Shown here: positions 38,690 through 53,600 of the stretch, one piece after another | Layout of the letters: each line of letters opens with the position of its first letter | Numbering within the stretch: the first letter of the stretch is position 1 | Origin: Chromobotia macracanthus | Lineage: Eukaryota; Chordata; Actinopteri; Cypriniformes; Botiidae | Assembly: GCA_036877525.1 (NCBI GenBank) | Contig: JAZGTH010000004.1 | Location: 14,588,001-14,652,000 of the forward strand | Reading direction: 5' to 3' | DNA length: 64,000 nucleotides | The notes under the pieces: model-generated | The model's database searches: none | What the model saw: the letters and a program-made list of their open reading frames with translations, nothing else | Told to the model about the DNA's origin: nothing | Program-made: the position numbers and the translations under genes

Positions 38690-41600
38690 CTGAAAAACAT
38701 TGCAAAATAATATTAATTATTAGTTAGTTTCATAATGTAGCCAAAATCAGACTGTTGTGATCACAAACATACTAAGTACTCCACCAGGCTTTACATTTAT
38801 TGACAAACTGCAAGCAAGTGGTAAAGGGGTGGCCTCGCTGAAATAGCTGATTTGTTCATTGATCATTTGAGAGTATTGCATTTAAAATCAGCGGTGCCTC
38901 CCCTGTTATTATCTTGTTTATTTATCGTCCAACAAAATTCAACCCTCTGTTTTTTGATGAACTTACAGAACTACTATCTGTTTACTCTCTCTGTCCATAT
39001 ATGATTCTTATTGGGGATATTAACATCTATGTTGATAATCCTAATTGTAATCATACTATGAATTTTGTGGAAATATTAGATTGCTTCAATTTGATCCAGC
39101 ATTTTCCTACCCATAACAAAGGTCACAGTGTCAACAAACTCGATCTGGTGTATACAGTTGGTGCTGATATTAATCAGCTTGAAGGCAATGATTTATGCAT
39201 TAGTGATCATAAGCTCTTGCTTTTAGCTATATGTTCCCTCAATGAAATCTTTTAAAAAGAAGGTTATTAGTTTAGAAATCTTAAAAATATTTATTTGAAC
39301 CACTTTTCATGTATGATCAGTAAAATTCCAACAGTAACTTATTTTTATTATCAGCTTTAGATGTGCTGACCCCTAGGAAAGAATGTACTGTCTCATTCAT
39401 TAAACCATCTCCTTAGTATACAGCTATGTTTAGGGCTCTCAAGGGTAAGAACAGTCAATTTGACAATACAAAAAATCGGGCCTTACTGTCCATAAACCTT
39501 TTGTATGGTGAACACTTAATTCAGTACAGTGAAGCCCTTAAAATAGCAGGAACAGAATACTACTCATCAATGTCATCAATGATGGTGGTCCTCACAAAGT
39601 ATAAACAATGGTTCTGCAAATCCCAATATGTTCATCAGACTTCTTAAACCTATAAATTCACCTATTTGTTCGTCTGTACAGGGTAATAAGTTTCTGAATT
39701 TATTTGTAGAAAAACAATTGAGAATATCTATCAGTCCATTAGTTAGAGACAAAGTCTCTTTGTCTGCACCTCCTGAGATTCATTCTTCAAATGTTCCTGG
39801 AAATGTGCTTTCTAGTTTTAAAACAGTAACCATTAATTACATTTCAAAACTTATAACAATGAATTTAACTATATGTATTTTAGACCCCTTAGACCCCCAA
39901 TATTTTTTTCTCAAAGGATACATCCACCCCTGAATCCAAGACGTTTATGTTTTTCTTTCTTCAGTCAAAAATAAATTAAGTTCTTGTGGTTCTTGTGTGT
40001 GTCCAGGATTTTTCTCCATATAATGTAATTCAACAGGGTTTTTCATGAAGATCAAGAGTAAACCTTCCCTTGACCCTAGCTGAAGAATAAGGGTCTTGTC
40101 TAGTGAAATGATCAGTCATTTTCAGTCATTGTTTTCAAAAATTTAGACATCCGGGTTATACACACAAATGGACCATTTTAAACAATAAACTGACAAATAC
40201 ATATAATATGTAGCATTTAGCATACACAACAACCCTCCTTCTCCACACTTGTAAACAATGAAGCGAATCTTCTTGGTTTTTAACAGCAGCTGGCAACCAG
40301 CATAATACACGCACCAGAGTTTCCCAGAACAGAGTTTAAAATTCTACTTATCAACCCTGTCTTTCTTATGAAATAATATGGAACTGTTCTTACACCTATG
40401 TCCAGATTGACCTTTTCCAACGTTATAACGTAATGCGTAAGGCTCTGGGATGGGCATCATAGAGCCAGACCAAGGTAACCATTTGTAGTTATAAAATATA
40501 TATATATATTTTTCCAGACTGTTTTGCTAGACAAGACCCTTATTTGTCAGCATTGTTTTTTGGACTTTCAGAACAATTAACCCTATCCTGGAATGTTTTC
40601 CTCACAAACTTAATTTCTTTCGACTGAAGAAAGATAAACATAAACGTCTTGGATGACATGGAGTAAGTAAATATCAGAAAAATATAAATTTCAATCTTCC
40701 TTTTTTGGCCAAGGTTCTAGAATGTGTTGTTGTGTAACAACTTCATTCTTACTTGTCTCTCAACAAGCTTTTAGAACCTGTTCAATCTGTATTTAGCATA
40801 AAAACTAATATCCATGCATTATCCATGCATTTGTTACTTCTAGGGTTGATTATTGTATGATCCATGATTGTCTACCTACAAAATTTGTTAAAGCCCTGCA
40901 TTATATCCAGAACTCAGCTGCACGTGTTCTTACACTCCTGGTCAGCACATCATAAATTGTGCTCAGGAATTTTACTTCGCATTTTCAGATTTGTTTTTCA
41001 CTTTTTAAAGGTGAACATGCAGTAGTGTAACAATGTATGTCCTTTTATTGCCACACACTAATTTAAAAAGTAAATGAGGAGACTCAGATGTATTCAGTCA
41101 ATCTTAAGCGCAACACCATAGCTTGATACCACTATTAAAATGTACATTTACACCAAAAATGCAACATTTGGTATTACTAAATCACCTTAGCATTACCCAA
41201 GAGTGTTGCTGATTGTGGAAAGCAGGGCGTGGTTTCGTCGTCGCTGCTGGCGAAGAGTAAGGTTTGGAGACGTACTGGTGAAGGGAAATAGTAGTGATGT
41301 ACTCCCTAGTAATGATTCCTAACAGCTATTCTCGTTTTGCAGTGAGTCAAGAGACAGGTTAAGACGGGGCTGCAGCAGAAGGACGGGGTGGAGGAAAAGA
41401 GCGAGGACGGGACCCGGAGCTAACATGAGTTTTTGTTTAGTGGAGTGCTGAAAAGCTTATTCTGAGGTTGTTGGTCTTTTGTCATATAATTGACTGGAGT
41501 CAGAGAAGTTGCTGTCCTCAGTTGTTTGTTCTGGTTGCAATGATATCTCAGCCGCTACGCTATCAGTGGCGTGTAATAGACCTTTATCACACTTCCTATT

Positions 41601-44600
41601 TCTGGTAAATAAGAACCCTTATCTTACACTTATCTCAGTTTTCACAGTTTTCAGACACAAAAAGAACTGAGGAAAGCATGGGTGAGAGTAATACGGCGGG
41701 ATGAAGGGCCTTCTTTTAAAATAATATGCAGGAGTGCATTCGTGTGCAGTATGCATTTTGAAACTGATTGTCTATTTCCTACAGAGTAACCATTTTGAAG
41801 ATTTTTTGCAATTTTTAAGTTATGTCTGAAACTAAAGTGGAGAACTTCTGTAATACTGTAGTAAATTTGTCCAAATACTGAACACAGGAGAGCACAAAAT
41901 ACCTTTTAATAAATGTTGTTTCAGTTAGTAGGGCCTAAAAGATGACTTAGGCAGGGGGGTGGGGCGTAGGGCCCCCCCAAAATTCAATAAATAACTAAAG
42001 TCCCCCTCCATTGCACAAATTGGTTACTCCCAATTGCTTTGCATTTTGTGGCACTAACTGGAAGGTCATTTTCAGAGCTAACATTAACTGAAGAGAAGTG
42101 CTGCTCAGCAGACTGTTCTGAATTACTGGTCTAAAATTAAAAGGAATCAAATAAATGCTGAGACTGAGAGAGACCCTGGCATAAATCCTTTTTACCCATG
42201 AATATGCACTTTTTTGTTTGTTTTTTTTTCTCTCTGTATAGAATTAATACTGAGGCTTGTTCAACGATAGTTATGTCATATATGACAAGTTCACTCAAAA
42301 TTAATGTTAATATATTCTCCACCATTCCCTGTGTAAGGGAAACATATATACATACATACATATGCATATAAACATACACACACACATATATATATATAAT
42401 TATTAATAATTAATCAGGATCAATGATTTGGGGAATTCTTAGTCAATGTAATACATTGATTTAACACTCTTGTGTAGAATGTAGCAAAGATCAGCAGAAT
42501 TAGGGACTCCAGATTATAAACATGAACCAGCACCACAATTATGTAGCAAATCGAATGTCAAATCAATGAAACAGTGTTGTTAAAACACCATTTCATTCAT
42601 GGAACGAAACTCAAAGGAAAATACATATAATTAATCGTCATTAAATATACATATTTTGTAGTACCTGATCAGCAGGGATGATTCCAATAATCAGCTTTTG
42701 CATTCATCCAGCAAGTGCATACGTGGTCTTATTGAAAATGAAACATTAATTGTCTGGCCTTGAAAACAACGCTTCTGTGCTTTAAGAGGACTTTAGAGCA
42801 GGCAGAAAGATTGAACACAGTTTAAGTGACCTTATTTGTGAGCATTAAACGCAGCAACAATCAAGGGTGAATACACATGGGTGTTTATTAAACTACACTA
42901 CAGGGGAAACATGTAACATATAACTAGACATAAACATACACACATTAAACACATAACCAAAAGTAAGGAGAGCAAGGAGAGAGAGAGAGAGAGAGAGAGA
43001 GGATGTTAAGCCTGTGCAAGTCAAACCAGCTAAGCATTCTGAATGAACCACCAGTAGAATCACCTTAATAAAGGGGCACAACTTAGTGCAGCTATTCTAT
43101 GTGTACAGAATATGGATACTTGCATTGAGCTCTAGTGCAGAGCGCAAATCCAAATGTGCATGGAGAGAGAGAGAGTCCTGAGTGGTTCCAAAGTGATGGA
43201 GTTCGTCAAGTTCCGGAGATCGATGAAGTTAGCTGAAGTGATGTCCAGAGTCTGTCTCAGATGGACTGAGCCAGAGGCTGGACCACCGACCCCCCAACAC
43301 CTCCCCCCCATCCCCCCCCCCCCCCAAAGGTTGCTGATAGCAATCTGGAGGAGAAGTTTGCCTCCAGACTCTCTGGAGCCTAGGGTCTTTCAACCCCCCA
43401 CACTAGGTTTGTATGTCTTAAGTAAAAAGGGGTATTTTATGATCCATACATGATCCAAATATTGGGCCATGCCAGACACTACATTGCATAATTAAAAAAA
43501 AAATAGATTCAGCCTCGTGAAGAATCGATACACCACTTCGACAAGCACTTCCAGATATCAGTTCCGTTATGATAACAGTCTATAGCCTATTTAACAATTA
43601 AAGTAATATAATAATGATTACAGAACATATACTTTATGCACCTAATTTTCCTACATTTGAATAAAACTTGTTAATTTGTTGAGAAGTATTATGTGTCTTA
43701 CCTGATAAAAGTAAATTTCCTGTCAGAGGAACTTTCCTGTCAGTAAAGCAGCTCAAGAAATGTGATATCATTAATGGACAAAATTCCATTTTCAACTCCT
43801 AAGGTACTGGATATAAGTTGTTGTAAAATTAAAACGTCCCACTTCTGACTAACGCTAGTTCCTGTCAGATGCTAAAAACCAATACTGTTTCCCATACAGA
43901 ACAACATTAAAAGAGCAGCATACTTAGTGTTAAATCTATTTGGACTTTTCAGTGTTGTGACTGAAAATGTTTTAAACAAGCACATTTAAATAGCAAATGG
44001 TTATAAGACCAAGTTGTGAATTCATTTAATGGTAATTAAATTACGTGCCTGGGACGTTCCATAACATTCTATAACACAGAGAATTGTGTCTAAGTAATAA
44101 ATGTCAACACAAAAGTCAGCACTTAAAATTGCTAATTATTTTACGTAGGCCTATCTCATCGCACTACAGGCTGCAGTGATAACAGCTGTATTCTGCACAG
44201 CTTTCTGTTATTAGTGATATGTCTGAATTTGAAAAATTCATTCAAAAAGTAATTTTGGTGTTCATAAAAATCCCAGAGGCTTGCTTTGATTTATTTGTAG
44301 CAGAGGGTGAGTGATATTTAAAGTCGTTGTTAATAATTAAAGCTGCAATCCATAACTTTTGCCTCTCTACTGCCATCTCAGTTTGAAACTGAAAATTCCA
44401 GGTACCTACAGAGTTTTCTTTACATGGGTTGTTTTGCGGCACTGCACCTTTCGGATGAATCTGATAGTCTGAGTTAAATGACCATATGGGTTATCTGTCA
44501 TGAGAGTATCAATATCAGTACGCCCCGAAATGTCATTCAAACAAGTAACATATCTTCCTCTTTTGTTCTGATCCTCTGCACACACACAATAAAGTAGCTG

Positions 44601-47600
44601 AGTCTTCCCCTTTGTGTTCACGGACGTCAAGTAATCAGGCAAAGACAATTGACATCAAACTGACATTTCCCGCAAAAATGACCCAAACCACTCAAATTAG
44701 AAAACATTATGCAAGCTTAATGTTGTGCATTGAGCTAAGGCAAAGAGATACTGAACACTGATTGATTATGTACTTGCTCAATAATTGATTTTGGATCATT
44801 TTTATCCAAAAAAAAGTTACAGACTGCAGCTTTAAGTGTATATATTTTCCTATCCTTGTGTGTCAAATTGTTAATAAAGCATTGACTAAAACTGCTTTAT
44901 ATTTTGTTTTGCAGTGAAAGAGAAATTCTCAATACTCTCAACCGGAAGATCTGGCAGTTACAGTTACAGACACTGGTACAGAGGTGGATAAAGACATGTT
45001 TCCTGATCTAATGACCACGTGTGGGTTGTTTTTTGTCATAAATGAATTAAATGATATTGGTAAATGATCACAGAGGAGCTAATGAACGATGTCAAATGAA
45101 TCCCAATATCTAAATAGCCTCCGCCTCCTGCCATCAGCTCCCATGTCTCACACACACTGACACGATTTTATCACTATATTTAGCAACTTTCAGACCCCTT
45201 TAGCGATTTTTGTACATAAAAGATGCATAGTGATAAATCTAGCGACTTCTGGATGAACCTTAGCTTTCATTCAGTTCCAAGATGTTGTCAGTATTGCCAC
45301 GGGAGGACTTTCCAGGTGCAGGATCGCCTCTCTCTGCGTCAATTCTGAACAGCAGAGAAGCAGCGCATTCAAATTGACTGTACCACAGCCGACTTGTACA
45401 ATAAAAGTACAAAACAGTTTTTCCAAACACCTGTAACTATTACTTACTGTTTGGGCATATGAACATGAACATAGTTTATCTGTAAATGCGCGCATTTTGT
45501 TTCTCAGACACAGGCAGTGTGCTGCATGAGACAATTAGTAAGTAAATAATATAGCCAAAACCACCGCACAGCCATAGCAGATGTTTGGTGATTTTGTCAG
45601 ACGATGTCATGATTATAAATCAGGATTTATGGAGTATAGAGAGAGTGTTAATATATAGTATTAATAGGTAGTGTTTTATATAATGGCATAATTTGCCATT
45701 TTAATTTTCTGTACAGAAGTTGCTGCTCCGTCTCATGTCTCACGGACGCACACACATGCAGTGATACTGTGATAAATGAAGTCAATACACAGCAGATCTT
45801 TTCGTAACTGTACAGCTCCGTACACAGCTCTCTTTAAAGCATTTCGCTCAATGAATTACCGTCATAGTAAATCAGACCTGATTTTGTATTTGGGTTTGGG
45901 CAATAACCAATCCCGCACTTTTGGTCAGTATCAGGCTGATACTGTTTTCCAGTACTAAATATCGTGCAGAATACAGAAACAGAACTACAAGAACAGAACA
46001 AAACCATTAAACAAATGGAGGGCAGACATAAGCACCAAACCTTCAGTAAAGTATTGTATGATAAGCTATGATAAGCTCATCATAAAAAACTAAAATATCA
46101 AAGTCTCACTGACCACCGCTTAAGGTACTTACGAGAATAATTCACATAGTTGTTTTTGGGGCATTTTTTACACAGAAAACAGCAATCATGATATCCATCA
46201 TGTTCCCTTGAAAATCCCTCTTTACACTCAACAGAGCAGTTTGAGAAAGGAACCTTTATGAAATAGAAAAGTGTGTTATTAAAGTTAACATAGGCAGCTA
46301 AATGTTTATAGAAAGGCTCATCAAGACTCTCAGAGGTAACTTACAGAACCATTGTTATACCAGGGCAGGAGAGAGTTGTAGATGGTAAAAATCATTTCTG
46401 GATATGTGTCATAAGTGCCCACCATCTCAATCCATGGAGGATTTATTTCAGTGTGCCAGAGCACAACAGCATAACTGACAGTTGGATCACCATTATCATC
46501 ATATTTAATATGACGGCCATTAAGAGGGAAATCTAACTTTTTCGTTTCTTCCAGAAGCTTTTGTAAAAAAGTGGTGAATAGAAAAAGTTTAAAAATGTTA
46601 ACAAAAACACAATTAATTGGTAAATTACAAATGATCATTTTAGTAATATAATATTATTTATATGCATTTATTATTTTATTAAAATTAAATAACATTTTAA
46701 TAATAATAATATAACTAGGCCTGTTATTATGCTTATTTTATAAAAAATGTTTCAATTCTATCAACTGAAATAACTCATAATAATAATACGTAATAAACTC
46801 ATGAAACAATTATTGTAAAAGAGTTCCTCTTAAAGGTGACACTAGGGGTTAAAATTTTAAAAAATTATAAAAAGCCAGTTAAAAGTTTGAATGGAATTTG
46901 CATGCCACTCTCCACCCTGTATATCCAGGTATAAAAGAAGCTGGTGTGTACCACTCATTTAGACTTGTTCTTCAGAGCCGGACGCATGATGTTGTTCACT
47001 GGACAAGATGCATACGAATTGCCTTAGGTTGCTGGCAGTGTTGCTTGTCATGGCTGCTAATTCAGGGCAAGCATGTCTTGAACTGGAAGGACAACATAAA
47101 TTGCTAAGGTGGAGCATGCTCACGTTGCATGTTGCAACTCGCCTGTCAGCACTTCTTGTGGAGTCAGCAGGCACTGAGGTCTCTGAGGACCTAAATTGCA
47201 CGGACATGCTCTTGCGACAGGTTACGCTTTGAGCAAAATGGAGACTCCACCCTCAGGTGGTCCATCTGATCTAGGAAAGATTCATGAGAGGGGCAGGTGG
47301 ACCTCCTCGCCTTTCAGGAGTCCTCCCGCTGCCCCTTGTGGTATTCCCTGACTAATGCCAACCTTGGCGACGGTGCACTGGCATACAGGTGGCCCCAAGG
47401 CCTCTGCAAATGTGCATACCCCCCAGTGAATCTTATTCCTCAGTCTCGGAGCTCATACACCTTACGAAAGCTCCTCCATGGCAGATTCTTATAATTTTCC
47501 TGTTCTTTATTTTTTTCTTATTTCTATACTTGTTTTATATCTCAACTAGTTTTTCTTAAACTTTTTTCTGTACAGCTGCTTTGAAACAGTGCAAAATTGG

Positions 47601-50600
47601 GAAAATTATATTTTATAAATAAATAAGCATTATAGCATTATATAAATATAATTTGAAAGTTGAAATAAACACTAACACTGAGGCCAGAGCCCCCTCAAAT
47701 AAAGGTTGTATGCCCTTAAATGTCTGTTTCTGATGGCAATCACGCTATCAAGAGAGTTGGGGACCTGTGTGTGCTCTCTGACTCCAGTAAATGCGTAGAG
47801 TTTGGACCTAGCAACTCTCCTGTGATCCTGAGACCCCTTCCCAGCAATGTGCCGAAAGTTTTCACCACTCCCTTAAGGGATCAGGTGGTGAACCTGCAGG
47901 CACTCCCTCCAGAAGAGGTAGACCCAGTCCTTTTCCTTCTCTGTCCAGTGTGTACTGTTTGCATGTACCTGGACCGTACAGCAAGTAAGGAGCAGCTCTT
48001 TATCTGCTTTGGGGGACAGCAGAATGGGGAGGCTGTCTCCAAGCTGAAGCTATCACACTGGCTTGTGGATGCCATAGCTTTGGTATACCACATGCAGGAT
48101 GTCCCATGCCCCCTTGGTGTTTGAGCACACTCAACCCGTGGTGTGGCATTGTCCTACCCAATAGCAAATGGCACCTTCCTGATGGACATCTGCATAGCTG
48201 CAGGCTGGACATTACCCAACACTTTTGCAAGGTTCTATAACCTATGTGTTGAACCAGTCTTGTTCCAAGCCTCTGAGTACTAGTGTGTATGCTTGGGCAG
48301 TCCACTGGGTCTGTTGTTTGCTTTGGTGCTTTTGTGGCAATTGTGCACCATTAGCTCCATGAGTCGAGTGACCCAGTGGATGTTTTCAGTACCTTTCGAT
48401 GGCAAGTTGGGTTGAGGAACATTGCCATCATACCCAGTACACATGGTGTGCCCCTTTTTAGGTGAGCCTGTGTACTTGGGCTCGCTACTTAATACATGCC
48501 AATTTCCGGTTGGCAATCCCATATATATATTCTTCAAAGTCCAGTTTCCCAGCTGGCAAAACCTTGAGCCTTCTCTTTTGCAGAGACTCTCTCTGCCCCA
48601 GCTTCTCTGATTGTATGGCCCTCTTTAAGAATAGGGCACTTCATAGGGTCCTTCCCTATAAGTGCATCCCCTTTGGTAAACCCATATAGGCTATTTAACA
48701 CATGTGGATCTCCTTTTGGTAAGATGTGGTCAATGTAGTGTTCTCCTTTCAGAAAAGGAAAGAGAAATTTCCAGTGCGGTTTTGTATACAGACCAGCAAA
48801 TATTGTGGGAAAAGGCCACCATCTGGAGCCACATCAGGTAAGTGCTCTTCTCCCTATCGATAGTGGGGGGGTGTGAGAATGCTTTACTTGGTGTGCTGTA
48901 AGGTTGCAAGGCTTGCCATGAGATACACAGTAGCTTGCCTGTGTCCACTCTGCAACACCTTGTGACACATGTATTAACCATCAAGTGAGTGACAGAAAGG
49001 GAATGTATTAATTATGACTATAACCTCCATTACCTGATGGAGGATACAAAACATTGTGACCCTCCTGCCACAGTGCTGAATTGTCCACTGAATATGCCAA
49101 CTCCTTCTTTCAGCTCCTCAGCACAAATTTAAATCAATGCTAGCTCCGTTTATTGAGATATCCAGATAGTGTCATGCAAAATCCACTCGCCGATTTTCAC
49201 TGGTCTTTTCTAAAAAGACTGGTGGTGACTGGGCAACCAAAATATAACCCCTAGGGTCACATCATTCACACAAGGATAGAACGAAATCTTCCCTTCATCA
49301 GTGAACAGAGGTTACATATGTAACAAAGATGTTTCCTGCCAAAGTAATTAAAGCTTGAAGTACCACCATCTAGCACAACTACGAAATAAGTAATAAGCTA
49401 TGAAAGTGATACATTGAATGAAGATTACATGTACAATGTAGAGCACAAAAGAATGCAGGTATGTCTATTTAATCATAATACATGTGTTAAATTTAAAAGT
49501 AAATTTGATATATAATTATTACATTTAAAACTAAATCTTCGGCTAATTATCGATGGAACATGCATATTCAAAGCGTCTTCAAAACGGCCCACCCATGAGC
49601 AGCCACAGTCCATTAACTAACCATTTGATGCACACAAACTGGAAAATATATTCTCAGTCTAGTAAATGCTAATCTGACTGATTGTACCCAACTTCCACAA
49701 GTAAAGCCGCACCCTGTGACAAAATGAATGCACAACTCCAGTTTCAAGAACAATCTGTTTAGTCTGCTCTCTTATTGGCTGGAGGACTTTGCTGTTGTTG
49801 TTGCGTCATTTACAAGATTAACTGGCAATAATAATGTGTGTCCTAATATAATGGATCTAAAAATAGACTAAGGCCATACCACTTAACAAATGCCATCAAC
49901 TGGGACAAGCACTAATTTGGCTAGAACGCAGTTCTTTAACTGCAAACCTGTGCCTGCAACATCAAATTCAAATCTGAACAAAAGGGTACTGGGATAGGCA
50001 TGGGTTAAGGGTACTGCCATATCTACCACTGAATCAGCCATTCCACTCTCCCACCACATGAGGACACCCTGACCCTTATTCTAACTTCCTGTCCCACCTG
50101 TTTCTAATCAGTCACATTATCCTTTTGTAAAGACAGACCTGTCTGTTCATGTTCACAATATTTTATATAGTTCCTATTTGCAATTCTGAGCGTTTTTTTT
50201 TCCTGTATTCAGATTCTCTGTGTTTGTCCCTCTGCTTAGTTACTTAATTTTGTCTTTGTCTCTCATTTTGATCTGTTAGTACTTAGTACTCATTTTATTT
50301 GGTTTCAGCCTCAGTCCGTTTAATCAACCCTGTTTTGTCTTTGCCTTTTAAACTACCCTTTTAAGTACTCTTGATGAATTATTTTGAGTTTTCTGAGCCT
50401 GTATCGTTACAGGCACAATTTAATGCTTTTCCTCATGTGTTCTGTATCAGCGTTTGCAAAGAGTTTGGAAAATATGTTTTTGGAAAAGTGTTGATTCAAA
50501 CACTGGTTCACAAGCCAATCAATGAACTGGGTTCTGTGTCCTCAAATCAACATTAACACTTAACTGAAAATTGTCTATTAAACATTTAAAAAAAATTAAT

Positions 50601-53600
50601 GAGTGAACTCATTGTGTGAGCTCAGTTTACTTAAAAACGTTTCTCATAATTTATTTAATATAACTCTGATTGTGTTAGGATGTAGAAAGGCATTCCCCTA
50701 GTATGACTATTCTTTTGAGTGTATAGAGGAGGCAAAATGTTTGTAGTGTATGTTGACAATTAGCATAAAATATAGCAAATAAAATGTATGAAAATATATT
50801 TGTCACTTGATTGTATAAATGATTCATAAGCAGACAGATGGTGTAAAAGGAAAGTTATAATATAATAGCACTAGCTATAATAGTAGCAGGAAAAAATGTA
50901 CTTCATATTTATAAATTGAGACTGTTGCTGTAAAGATTGGGTGCCTAAAACCAGTTTATCGATTTATTGAATTACATGTTAACATGCAGTTTGTAAATTG
51001 GACTAATCAATCCATGAACTAGTTTGATTACTATCCAGTTACAATTCCCTATCGATTAACTTTCAGTTAGTGAAGGTGGGGTACAGCATTAGTGTCAGTG
51101 ATAGAGAGAGTGGATGAGATATAGTTGGACAGAAAAATGTTAAAGACATGTCTGTATATATTTAACAAGGATCTTAATAAAGAGTTTAAAATCATTACAA
51201 CAGAGACACTGTCAGGGCAAAGTAAATTAAATGTGACATTTGTGGAGCTTGCATCAAAAGGCACAAATTTTGTCAAATTTTGTAAAGCAGAGCTGCAAAT
51301 TTGAAAAAGTGTGCAGTGTAGTTTGGTGTACAGTACCTGGTGGCACTTATGGGGAGGGGGAAGTACTGGGCTAGTTTAATTTTGTTTATACATGACTTTT
51401 CCATGTTTTCTGTTCTTGTTCATTACGTCAATCTAATGCAGTTCCTCCCCATATAGTTACTATAGTTACTAAATGAGTTCTCTTTGATTTCCATGGTTAC
51501 TAACCCTAATCCCTAACCTGTCTAGTTTAGGTTCCTTGTTAGCCTTGTTGATCTGTTCTTTGTCAGTCCTGAAGTTTGAGTTTGTGTTGATAATGGAATG
51601 TTAAATCTCCAATGCTCCTGGTTTCCTTTGTTTCTGTATTAAACGTATGTTTGGAGTTTATCCTGTCCATGTGCTTTGGATAAATATAACCTTACTTAGG
51701 AAATATGAGGGTAGGTAGCTGCCAGGTGCTGCTAATTAAATGCCCCTGATTAACTGATCAGTAACAAGTGTGACCAGCATAAGTTTTGGCAGGTTGCAGC
51801 TGTCAGGTATATGTTAATACAATGCTAAGGAGGAAAACAGTAACAATGATCTTAGAGAGGCAAATGTTGATGATCAATCTGGAAAGAATTATAAGGCCAT
51901 TTCCAAACAATTTGAAGTCAGTAATTCTACAGTGGGAAATAGGGTTATTACAGCATAGCTTAGGTTTGCATAGTTGCGCTCTGTATTGAGATGGTGAGAT
52001 GGAGGAAGGACCTATGTGCAGGTAAATTTTGGTTTTGTTGCTCAAGTAATCCTGTGTTTGCATATCTCTTGTGTTTAATTATATTTCTCAATTTATAACA
52101 CCTTTAATCTACTGACTGTCCTACACAATAATAAAATATTGATAATTTTAAGATGATTTATTAGTGTTTTATAATGAATAATTTTATGCATATTCAAATG
52201 CGTTTACTTACCATGTATGGCTTAAATGATGTATTTTTGTGGCATTTGTTCATGTTGCACTGCAGAACCTTATGCAATGCATGAGCAATGGTATATATTG
52301 CAGTGTAGATGGCAAAGGAGAATGTAAAATCTTCATTTATAATATCCTCTGCGGTCAACAATGTGCAGTTGTCACAATCTTGATTACATGTCTTAGTCTG
52401 GTCTTCACTGTCAATGTTGTCATTATGAACATTAGTTGTTCCTTTGGCTTTATAGATGAATTCATTAAATCCAGGTAATGACAATAATCTCTCTGCAATG
52501 CCAATAATTGTTCCAATTTTCTCAATTCCTGGCTCTCTTGGAAGCTGCTGATTCATAGACCATGTTTCACCTGCAATCCAAACTTTGTCTCGGATGTTGT
52601 TTGCTATGGCTGCTTTGATTATATTTTTTGCATACTGTGGTACAGCAAAAACCACAATAACATTGATGTTAAGCTTATCAATCTTTTTAAGTGTTAGACT
52701 ATAATTTGCCTTTTGGCTAAGAGCCTCTTGATAGGCCAAACAAATGCCGGTATTCCTGAGATATTTGTTAAACAGTTGTAGGCCATCTTCACTGTTACTG
52801 TCTCCAAGAAAGGCAACCCAGTTCCATCCAAACCATTTTATAATGTGAATGATCATCTGTATCAAGTCTTTGTTGCTAGGGATTGTTCTAATAAAAGATG
52901 GATATTGAAGTTTATCACTTAATTTATAGCTGGAAGCCCCATAATTAACCTTTGAAAGAGAACAAAACACCTTTTTAAAAAAATTTACTGAACAAAGAAA
53001 CTCATTATATACTATAAGAGTTTTATGCACAACCGTTCTTAAATGTATATCTGGGTCAAACTGGTGCAGTTTGATATCACTGGATAAAGGTATGTGTATT
53101 TCTTTATTATTCATACTCTTAATTGCTAGAGAAATAACATAGTTTACCAATGGTATAAGGTCCATTGTGACCAGTGGTGCAATAGTAACAGTTCTTGTGC
53201 TTCCATATGGTCCTGTTAAAGCAATCACTTTAGGCTGATGACTATTGAGCTTTTCTTGAGGTTTTATTGATCCATTCTGTGAGACAAAACTGAAGACTGA
53301 AGGGAAATTTTTAGTGTCAGAACAATGGTCAAAAATTTCATAGCCCAGAGTAACATTGGGCAGCAGAGTAGTGGAGTTATTGATCTCCTCAACAGCAAAC
53401 CTCATTACTTGGAACATCTGATAGCCGGATTTTGAAAAAGTGTGCCTAGAAAACATCAGTAAAGTTAATTGCACTAAGTTACGGTTTTGCCTTAAGCCAG
53501 GTGCACACTGTGGGTTTTTTTTTTTTTTTTTTTTAAATAGTCTTTTGCGGCTGTTTGTCAGACTGTAGAATCTCAGTTGTCATGATGTCAGACTATAAGA

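Noticed and set aside
39934..40654. Long inverted repeat as a microRNA precursor
   Set aside because: Arms are hundreds of bases apart and carry MITE-type ends; nothing supports processing.
52194..53474. Single 426-codon coding exon
   Set aside because: The frame spans two receptor exons and a 198-bp intron with good GT-AG sites, and it runs past the exon 3 donor; known V2R structure favours splicing.
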